DNA of 7,321 nucleotides from Treponema sp. GTDB lineage: Bacteria > Spirochaetota > Spirochaetia > Treponematales > Breznakiellaceae. The position numbers and the translations under genes are program-made. The notes below the pieces were generated by a model that saw only the letters and a program-made list of their open reading frames with translations, was not told the origin of the DNA and ran no database searches. Shown piece after piece: positions 1-5,206 of this stretch (the first letter of the stretch is position 1; each line of letters starts with the position of its first letter). The stretch is taken from positions 1-7,321 of the forward strand of contig JAIWNU010000194.1 in the NCBI GenBank assembly GCA_020216655.1. The letters are read 5' to 3'.

Positions 1-331
1 CGTTTTCTCCCTTTAAAAGAAACGGGGTCAGGTCATGTTCAAATGATGAGTAGCCGTATTTCCACTGACCTGCTTCTTTTCCGTTTACAAAAAGGGTACT
101 GTCCATATAGACCCCTTCAAAGTAAAGGGCATACTGAGCAGATTCAGGGATATCGCAGCTAAAGCGTTTCCGATACCAGCCAATACTGTTTTCGTAGAGA
201 TTCCTGCTGTCTTCTATAAGCCAATCGTGGGGGATTTCCACAGGAGTGAATGACAGGTTTAACCAGCTATCGCAGCCAAGTGGGGTTTTAGCGAATTCCC
301 AGCCATCGTTCCACAATGTTTTTTGGTTCAT
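1..331 (-). CDS. Glycoside hydrolase family 2, N-terminal fragment (cut by window edge)
   Basis: Reading the minus strand from the ATG at 331 gives 110 codons, open through base 1, starting MNQKTLWNDGWEFAKTPLG. The segment matches the N-terminal sugar-binding (jelly-roll) domain of GH2 enzymes (beta-galactosidase, beta-glucuronidase, beta-mannosidase). Hallmarks are IPHDW (residues 33-37), GWYRK (51-55), FEGVY (71-75), VNGK (82-85) and a GYSSFEHDLT segment (93-102). There is no signal peptide, so the enzyme should be cytoplasmic. An AAGGA ribosome site at 339-343 sits 7 bases upstream of the start and supports it. The catalytic barrel with its two glutamates lies outside the window, so substrate specificity is unknown. 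Divergence from an aldouronate-type transporter and a GH67 enzyme suggests a role on imported hemicellulose oligosaccharides; beta-glucuronidase, beta-galactosidase and related activities are all possible. Family assignment is strong, specificity open. Confidence 0.88.
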   Translation of the reverse strand, partial: MNQKTLWNDGWEFAKTPLGCDSWLNLSFTPVEIPHDWLIEDSRNLYENSIGWYRKRFSCDIPESAQYALYFEGVYMDSTLFVNGKEAGQWKYGYSSFEHDLTPFLLKGEN

Positions 332-343
332 AAAACATTCCTT

Positions 344-380
344 GTACGCTAGTATATTTCCATCCTTTTAAAAACGGAAG
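344..380 (-). promoter_or_regulatory. Putative promoter of the GH2 gene
   Basis: On the minus strand a TATACT -10 box (plus coordinates 351-356) lies 19 bases from the GH2 start. It would place the transcript start near 344, just ahead of the AAGGA ribosome site. The -35 position (about 374-379, TTCCGT on the minus strand) is a poor match to consensus, so the promoter may need an activator. The -10 lies within AATATACTAG, which also occurs at the opposing promoter. Confidence 0.45.
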
Positions 381-395
381 CTTCTATAAGTTTCC
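376..395. promoter_or_regulatory. Inverted repeat, candidate operator in divergent region
   Basis: The arms GGAAGCTT (376-383) and AAGTTTCC (388-395) are inverted copies matching at 7 of 8 positions, separated by CTAT. The element overlaps the -35 position of the GH2 promoter. Its size and symmetry suit a dimeric transcription factor. No regulator gene is present in the window, and the site does not clearly match a known consensus. A weaker inverted repeat (CGCTT 397-401, AAGCG 409-413) lies next to it. Confidence 0.35.
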
Positions 396-461
396 ACGCT
401 TATGTTTAAAGCGGGTTTAATGTGGCCGATTAAGAAAAAGCCCTTATTGCAATTAAATTTG

Positions 462-498
462 TTGACAGATTTTAATATATGCTAATATACTAGTATCT
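462..498 (+). promoter_or_regulatory. Putative promoter of the transporter operon, with overlapping palindrome
   Basis: A perfect TTGACA -35 (462-467) is followed after 18 bases by TATACT (486-491, 5 of 6 matches to TATAAT). The predicted transcript start falls at 498-499, on or next to the ATG of the first permease. The perfect 10-base palindrome ATACTAGTAT (487-496) overlaps the -10 and could be an operator whose occupation blocks RNA polymerase. AATATACTAG (484-493) is repeated inverted at 349-358 over the opposing -10. A TAATAT at 473-478 or 483-488 is a less well placed alternative -10. Confidence 0.6.
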
Positions 499-1443
499 AT
501 GAAAGGAATGCAACATACTCCAAAAAATATACAGATGACCCAAAAGTATATTCGGCGCTATTGGTCCCTGTATGCTATGCTCGTTCTTCCGATGCTGTAT
601 TTCTTGGTATTTCGTTATATACCAATGACCTACATACAGATAGCATTCAAGAATTACAGCATCGTTAAAAGTCCCTGGGAAATGCCCTGGGCTGGATCCG
701 GCGGTTTTGAATATTTTATTAAGGCATTTCAAAATAAAGATTTTCTGGATGCTCTTAGAAATACCTTAACATTGAATCTGCTCGATTTGATATTCGGCTT
801 TCCGGCTCCGATCCTGCTTGCCCTTATTCTGAACGAACTCCCCTATCGGGGCCTTAAGCGGCTCACCCAGACCGTGGCTTATATGCCCCACTTCCTGTCC
901 TGGGTCATTATTGCCGGCATGGCATTGCAGCTCCTTGCTCCAACCAACGGACTTCTGAATATCTGGCTGCAAAAACTCGGTATGCAGCCGATTCCCTTCC
1001 TGAACCAGAGTCACTATTGGGTTGGTACCTATGTAACCTTGGGTATTTGGCAGAGTGTTGGCTGGAATACCATTATCTATCTCGCGGCAATTACGAGCAT
1101 CAATCCTGAGCTTTATGAGGCTGCGGCAATAGACGGTGCTAATCGAATGCGGCGGATTTGGCACGTTACCCTTCCCGGTATCCGGTCTACCATTGTGGTG
1201 CTCCTTATCCTGTCCTTAGGCCGTATATTGGGCAGCGATTTTGACCGTCCCTATGCGCTGCGAAATCCTCTGGTAAAAGATGTGTCGGATGTGATGTCAA
1301 TTTTTATCTACAACTACGGAATACGGGGGCTGCAATTTTCTTTAACCACTGCGGTCGGTCTTTTCCAGTCCGTGGTTAGTGTCAGTTTTCTGCTCTTTGC
1401 AGATTATCTAGCTAAAAAATTCGGCGAACGGGGAATTATTTAG
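499..1443 (+). CDS. CUT1/Lpl-type sugar ABC transporter permease (LplB-like)
   Basis: This is an integral inner-membrane permease of 314 residues, normal length for the family. About six hydrophobic segments are visible (roughly residues 24-47, 89-112, 127-147, 175-200, 228-248 and 283-303). The cytoplasmic EAA loop that docks the ATPase reads EAAAIDGANRMRRIWHVTLP (207-226), with the conserved E, AA, G and LP. The N-terminal IPMTYIQIAFKNYS stretch is typical of LplB/aldouronate-type permeases, which work as heterodimers with the next gene product. The substrate is inferred from the neighbours: aldouronates or related glucuronate oligosaccharides. The ATG at 499 has no ribosome site upstream, and an in-frame stop at 463-465 rules out a much longer start. 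A leaderless start, or M4 at 508 with AAAGGA directly adjoining it, are the options. It is the first gene of the operon, 9 bases before the second permease. Confidence 0.93.
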   Translation: MKGMQHTPKNIQMTQKYIRRYWSLYAMLVLPMLYFLVFRYIPMTYIQIAFKNYSIVKSPWEMPWAGSGGFEYFIKAFQNKDFLDALRNTLTLNLLDLIFGFPAPILLALILNELPYRGLKRLTQTVAYMPHFLSWVIIAGMALQLLAPTNGLLNIWLQKLGMQPIPFLNQSHYWVGTYVTLGIWQSVGWNTIIYLAAITSINPELYEAAAIDGANRMRRIWHVTLPGIRSTIVVLLILSLGRILGSDFDRPYALRNPLVKDVSDVMSIFIYNYGIRGLQFSLTTAVGLFQSVVSVSFLLFADYLAKKFGERGII

Positions 1444-1452
1444 GGGATTGCT

Positions 1453-2322
1453 ATGGTTAATTCGAGGGAATCACGTTATCTGGACGTTATTTTTGTTATC
1501 ATCTGTATCTTTGTCATTTTTGTCTGTCTTCTGCCCATGCTGACCCTCATGGCTCGCTCTTTAAGCTCAGCTGAGTACCTTATCCGGAATGAAGTAACCC
1601 TCTGGCCCAAGGGGCTCTCTTTTGATGCCTACCGCTATGTGCTTTCCGATTCTAAATACACCTGGTCGCTGCTATGGACCGCCATATTGACCGTTAGCGG
1701 GACTTTTTTATCCCTTTTTATGACCACCCTGGCGGCCTATCCCTTGATATACGATAAGCTTAAGGGGCGAAAGTTCTTCAGCACCGTCATGCTTTTTACC
1801 ATGTACTTTAATGCGGGGACCATTCCGATGTACCTGCTCCTTAAAGATGTGGGACTCCTGAACAAGCCCATGGTCCTCATAGTGCCCTACTGTTTGAGCG
1901 TGTTTAACATGATTCTTATGCGGAATTATTTCTACACGATTCCTGAAAGCCTTCGCGAATCGGCGGAAATTGATGGGGCAGGGCCTTTTAAGATTTTGAC
2001 CACCATCTATCTGCCCCTCTCTACACCGGTCATTGCCACCCTGGCCCTGTTCTATGCGGTCGGGCGCTGGAATGGTTTTTCCGATGCTCTCATGTTTATG
2101 AATAAGCGTGAATTTTTCCCCATCCAACTGCTGCTCTACAACCTGATTAATGCGGTATCTAGTCTGGAGACCTATTCTACCGAAGGCTTTACCCCTCCCG
2201 GCTTAAGCGAGGCCTTAAAGGCTGCGGCAATCATGTTCGCTACCATACCTATTCTCTTTGTCTATCCCTGGCTGCAGCGGTATTTCATCCAGGGGGTTAC
2301 CTTGGGGGCAATTAAAGAATAG
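1453..2322 (+). CDS. CUT1/Lpl-type sugar ABC transporter permease (LplC-like)
   Basis: This is the second membrane subunit, 289 residues, partner of the preceding permease. The first transmembrane segment is at about residues 11-33; further hydrophobic segments lie near 73-98, 109-130, 139-160, 190-206 and 255-275. The EAA loop is ESAEIDGAGPFKILTTIYLP (169-188). The C-terminus YFIQGVTLGAIKE matches the conserved end of LplC/YtcP-type permeases, where a gxxxGAxK-like tail is typical. The start has an AGGGGA ribosome site (1442-1447) overlapping the upstream stop codon, so translation is probably coupled. No ABC ATPase follows; CUT1 systems of this type often borrow a shared MsiK/UgpC-like ATPase encoded elsewhere. 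The family is certain from these motifs, and the substrate is inferred from context. Confidence 0.93.
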   Translation: MVNSRESRYLDVIFVIICIFVIFVCLLPMLTLMARSLSSAEYLIRNEVTLWPKGLSFDAYRYVLSDSKYTWSLLWTAILTVSGTFLSLFMTTLAAYPLIYDKLKGRKFFSTVMLFTMYFNAGTIPMYLLLKDVGLLNKPMVLIVPYCLSVFNMILMRNYFYTIPESLRESAEIDGAGPFKILTTIYLPLSTPVIATLALFYAVGRWNGFSDALMFMNKREFFPIQLLLYNLINAVSSLETYSTEGFTPPGLSEALKAAAIMFATIPILFVYPWLQRYFIQGVTLGAIKE

Positions 2323-2345
2323 GCCCGAACTGTAGAAGAGATTTT

Positions 2346-2367
2346 AGCTGCCCTGTTACAGGCAGCT
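2346..2367 (+). ncRNA. Intercistronic hairpin before the binding-protein gene
   Basis: The RNA can fold into a stem in which AGCTG pairs with CAGCT and CCTG with CAGG around a UUA loop, with one bulged C at 2351. It lies 24 bases after the second permease stop and 9 bases before the AAGGAGG ribosome site of the binding protein. No U-run follows, so it is not an intrinsic terminator. Its position suits an mRNA-stabilising or processing element that would raise expression of the binding protein relative to the permeases. That role is inferred. Confidence 0.5.
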
Positions 2368-2391
2368 CAGTATAACAAGGAGGCATAGGCT

Positions 2392-4017
2392 ATGAAAAAA
2401 GCTCTCTTGGCAATGCTCTGCTTGCTCTCTGTGGCCACACTGCTTGTGGCAGAAGGGCAATCGGACAAAGGCAAGTCTGCAGGAAAATCTGCCGAACTGG
2501 TGAATGGCAGGTTTACCGAGACAAAGACAATTACGGTGGAAGTGTATGATCGGGGTACCGGTACACCTCCAGAGGACAACTTTTTTGCCCGTTTTATCAA
2601 GGAAGGGATGCTCAGGGATCACAATGTGAATGTGGTATTTAAGCCGGTTCCCCGCTGGACCGAAGTCCAGGCATTGAACAACCTGCTTGCTGCGGGGGAA
2701 GCTCCTAATATTTGCGTCACCTACGATTATCCCACCATACAAACCTATGGGAATATGGGCGGTGTCTTGGATCTGAATCCGTACCTGGAGCAGTATAAGC
2801 CTTATCTTAAGGATCTATGGAACCTGCTGGGGGATGCGAATATTTACTATGATCAGGACCCCAAAACAAAACAGCTCTGGGCTATTGAGGCTATCCGGAA
2901 ACCAAACACAAGGACCATTACCTTTATCCGCGAAGACTGGCTTAAAAAGCTGAATCTTCCTGAACCAAAGACTCTTGCAGAATTTGAAAAGACTCTTCGA
3001 GCCTTCCGGGACAATGCGGAAAAGCTCCTTGGAAAAGACAAGGATAAGATGATTCCCTTCTTCCTGACCGTCGATGTGGGCTGGTATATATCAAACCTTG
3101 CAGACTCCTTTGTGCCCGATAAGACTAGTGACGAGGAACTGTATATCTATGGCTTCGATGATCGGCATCTCCTCTGGCCCAAGTTTAAAGATGCGGTCCG
3201 GGTTGTAAACAAATGGTATAACGAAGGGCTTGTTTGGAAGGATTTTGCCCTTTATCCAGTCGGAGACCCTGCTGGTGATAATCTGATCAAATCCGGCTAT
3301 GTGGGTGCCTTTATCCAAAACTGGGACTATCCTTACCGGGATGGAGAAAAGGGAATCCATGGAAACCTGCAAAAATTGGTTGGTCCCGATGCAGCCTTTA
3401 TCGCGGTAGATACCTTTAAGAACAATGCCGGTAAATACCGCAAATACTTCTCCCCTGCGGTGGACCGTAAGGTATTCTTCCCCGCCACCAATAAGGAACC
3501 CCTGGCATCCCTCTTGTACCTTAACTGGATCAGCAAACTGGAAAACCGCAAGTTCCTTGCCACCGGTGAAGCCGGACTTCATCACGAAGTACTCCCTGAC
3601 GGTGCGGTTAAAATGAAACCTGTGGAAGGGGACAAGCGAATTAACTCCCTGTACAACATCGACTATACTATCACCCTGAATGGTCTTGATCTGGGAGATC
3701 CGGTGCTGAACTCCCGCTCATTGGCCCTTGGCTACGGCGGTGTTGACCCCCGGTATATAGAACGGGCCTACAAGACCCAGTCAGTAGATGTCCGGATTGT
3801 GCCTCCCTTTAAACTGGGTGAAATCAAAGCAGAACAGGGTATGGGTCCTGCCCTGTCGGATAAACGAAATACGCTGCTGGTAAAATCGGTGGTGGCTAAA
3901 CCGAGCGACTTTGACAAGGTCTTTGATGCGGGACTGAAAGATTACCTCAGTTCAGGAGGCCAGGCAATTATTGATGAGCGCAGGGCCAAGTTAGAAGAAC
4001 TTAAGAAAGCCAAGTAG
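2392..4017 (+). CDS. Extracytoplasmic sugar-binding protein of the Lpl-type ABC transporter
   Basis: This 541-residue protein has a clear Sec signal peptide: MKK, a hydrophobic core (residues 4-19) and a likely signal peptidase I cut after A20 (LLVA/EGQ). No cysteine sits at a lipobox position; the only nearby one, C10, is inside the hydrophobic core. The mature protein should therefore be a free periplasmic protein, fitting a diderm host. A Lys/Ser/Gly-rich linker (about 21-35) precedes the binding lobe, and LLAAGEAPNICVTYDYPTIQ (98-117) plus the following GGVLDLNPYLEQY are typical of large (about 500-560 residue) LplA-like family 1 binding proteins. It should deliver oligosaccharides to the two upstream permeases. 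A strong AAGGAGG site (2377-2383), 8 bases from the ATG, fixes the start and is the best in the operon, consistent with high expression. The ligand cannot be read from sequence; the GH67 and UxuA neighbours suggest aldouronates. Confidence 0.92.
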   Translation: MKKALLAMLCLLSVATLLVAEGQSDKGKSAGKSAELVNGRFTETKTITVEVYDRGTGTPPEDNFFARFIKEGMLRDHNVNVVFKPVPRWTEVQALNNLLAAGEAPNICVTYDYPTIQTYGNMGGVLDLNPYLEQYKPYLKDLWNLLGDANIYYDQDPKTKQLWAIEAIRKPNTRTITFIREDWLKKLNLPEPKTLAEFEKTLRAFRDNAEKLLGKDKDKMIPFFLTVDVGWYISNLADSFVPDKTSDEELYIYGFDDRHLLWPKFKDAVRVVNKWYNEGLVWKDFALYPVGDPAGDNLIKSGYVGAFIQNWDYPYRDGEKGIHGNLQKLVGPDAAFIAVDTFKNNAGKYRKYFSPAVDRKVFFPATNKEPLASLLYLNWISKLENRKFLATGEAGLHHEVLPDGAVKMKPVEGDKRINSLYNIDYTITLNGLDLGDPVLNSRSLALGYGGVDPRYIERAYKTQSVDVRIVPPFKLGEIKAEQGMGPALSDKRNTLLVKSVVAKPSDFDKVFDAGLKDYLSSGGQAIIDERRAKLEELKKAK

Positions 4018-4041
4018 ACAGCTTTTTTAATCCGTCTAAGT

Positions 4042-4064
4042 CGGGCAGGCTTTTAGCCTGCCCG
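4042..4064 (+). terminator. Strong GC-rich hairpin after the binding-protein gene
   Basis: CGGGCAGGC (4042-4050) pairs perfectly with GCCTGCCCG (4056-4064) around TTTTA; an extra T-A pair can close to a three-base loop. It begins 24 bases after the binding-protein stop. No U-tract follows (the next bases are CAATTCCGC), and the only T-run (4023-4028) lies before it, so it is not a classical intrinsic terminator. It may be a partial or factor-assisted terminator, or a 3'-end stabiliser that lets the transporter mRNA accumulate above the enzyme genes. uxuA and the GH67 gene probably depend on read-through, since no convincing promoter is visible at 4065-4114. Confidence 0.5.
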
Positions 4065-4114
4065 CAATTCCGCTCGTTTTCGAATCTCTATTGGAGCTAA
4101 AAGAATAGATTATT

Positions 4115-5206
4115 ATGAATATCACCTTCCGCTGGTTTGGCAAACAGTATGATTCCGTGTCCCTCGATAAAATCCGCCAGCTTCCCCATGTAAAAGGAAT
4201 CATCAGTACACTTTACGGCAAAAAAACGGGGGATGTTTGGTCCCGGGAAGAAATACAGGCTTTACGGAAAACGATAGAGCAGTCGGGCCTTGCCCTCCTG
4301 GGTATCGAAAGTGTCAATGTACATGAATCCATAAAGGCTGGATTCCCTGACCGGGATCGTTATATAGAAAACTATATTAAAACCCTGGAGCATCTTGGGA
4401 AAGAAGGCCTGCATCTTGTGGTCTATAATTTTATGCCCGTCTTTGACTGGATTCGCTCTACCCTTGCAAAACCACGATCCGACGGAAGCAGCGTTCTATC
4501 TTATGACGAATCTCTTATCAGTTCTCTTGGACCGGAAAAACTATTTGGATGGCTCCAGGGACAGGCCAAGGGTTTTTTGCTTCCTGGCTGGGAAGCGGAA
4601 CGGCTCGGGCGGGTTGCTGAACTTCTTGAATATTATCGAACCTGTACGGAAGATATAATATTTTCTAATCTGGTGTATTTCCTGAAAGCAATTGTGCCAA
4701 CCTGTGAGCAATATGATATCAAACTTGCTCTGCATCCCGATGATCCGCCCTGGAGCATGTTCGGTATTCCACGGATTGTTACTAGTCTGGAAAATTTAAA
4801 AAGGATTGTTCAAGTTGTTCCGAGCCCTGTTAATGGTCTCACCATCTGCACTGGCTCTCTGGGAGTACATCCGGAAAACGATGTTTTAGAGATCATCAGG
4901 GAGCTGCACAGTCACATTCATTTTGTTCATGTACGAAACCTGAAAATAAACGGCCCCGGCCAGTTTGATGAAACAGCCCATATGTCCTGTGATGGGGATC
5001 TGGATATGTATCAAATTATGAAAACCCTCTATGATTATGGATATGACGGATTGATGCGGCCCGACCACGGCAGGTCAATTTGGGGAGAAATTTCTATGCC
5101 CGGCTATGGTCTTTATGACCAGGCTTTGGGCTCTGCATATATGTATGGTCTGTGGGAAGCGATTGCCAAAGATAAGCCCCGACAGAAGGAGATAACCCAT
5201 GGATAA
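4115..5206 (+). CDS. uxuA: D-mannonate dehydratase (EC 4.2.1.8)
   Basis: UxuA converts D-mannonate to 2-keto-3-deoxygluconate and water, a cytoplasmic step of glucuronate catabolism. The 363-residue product is close to the roughly 360-residue Gram-positive form and shorter than the roughly 394-residue E. coli form. Family hallmarks run end to end: MNITFRWFG at the start, ESVNVHESIK (65-74), RYIENYIKTL (82-91), YNFMPVFDWIRS (104-115), LPGWE (156-160), HPDDPPW (207-213), CTGSLG (245-250), HVRN (272-275), RPDHGR (315-320) and GYGLYDQALG (330-339). By comparison with solved UxuA structures, H207, C245, H272 and D317 should bind the metal, and H318 is the neighbouring active-site histidine; all are present. 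The start matches family N-termini but has only a weak, distant ribosome site (GGAG at 4093-4096, 18 bases away). Its stop overlaps the GH67 start by 8 bases, indicating translational coupling. The assignment is very secure. Confidence 0.96.
   Translation: MNITFRWFGKQYDSVSLDKIRQLPHVKGIISTLYGKKTGDVWSREEIQALRKTIEQSGLALLGIESVNVHESIKAGFPDRDRYIENYIKTLEHLGKEGLHLVVYNFMPVFDWIRSTLAKPRSDGSSVLSYDESLISSLGPEKLFGWLQGQAKGFLLPGWEAERLGRVAELLEYYRTCTEDIIFSNLVYFLKAIVPTCEQYDIKLALHPDDPPWSMFGIPRIVTSLENLKRIVQVVPSPVNGLTICTGSLGVHPENDVLEIIRELHSHIHFVHVRNLKINGPGQFDETAHMSCDGDLDMYQIMKTLYDYGYDGLMRPDHGRSIWGEISMPGYGLYDQALGSAYMYGLWEAIAKDKPRQKEITHG

Noticed and set aside
332..498. Riboswitch or small RNA in the divergent region
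   Set aside because: The predicted leaders are about 13 bases or none, leaving no room for an aptamer, and no known riboswitch core was recognised.
766..1164. 132-codon open frame on the minus strand inside the first permease gene
   Set aside because: It is fully antisense to a permease with clear family motifs, shows no recognisable domain and has no ribosome site; it is a by-product of codon usage.
1708..2127. 139-codon minus-strand frame inside the second permease gene
   Set aside because: The residues are a His/Gly/Lys-rich low-similarity mix typical of the complement of a membrane protein gene, and the plus-strand gene is certain.
3091..3585. 164-codon minus-strand frame inside the binding-protein gene
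   Set aside because: It is the longest antisense frame but lies wholly within a secure gene and has no domain signature or upstream signals.
4002..4030. Weak stem AAAGC/GCTTT followed by T-run, considered as an intrinsic terminator of the transporter genes
   Set aside because: The stem is only five A/T-rich pairs with a ten-base loop spanning the stop codon, and the T-run is largely used in the stem; the downstream GC-rich hairpin is far stronger.
4395..4658. 87-codon plus-strand frame within uxuA in another phase
   Set aside because: It overlaps the conserved UxuA segment containing YNFMPVFDW, so the main frame is the coding one.
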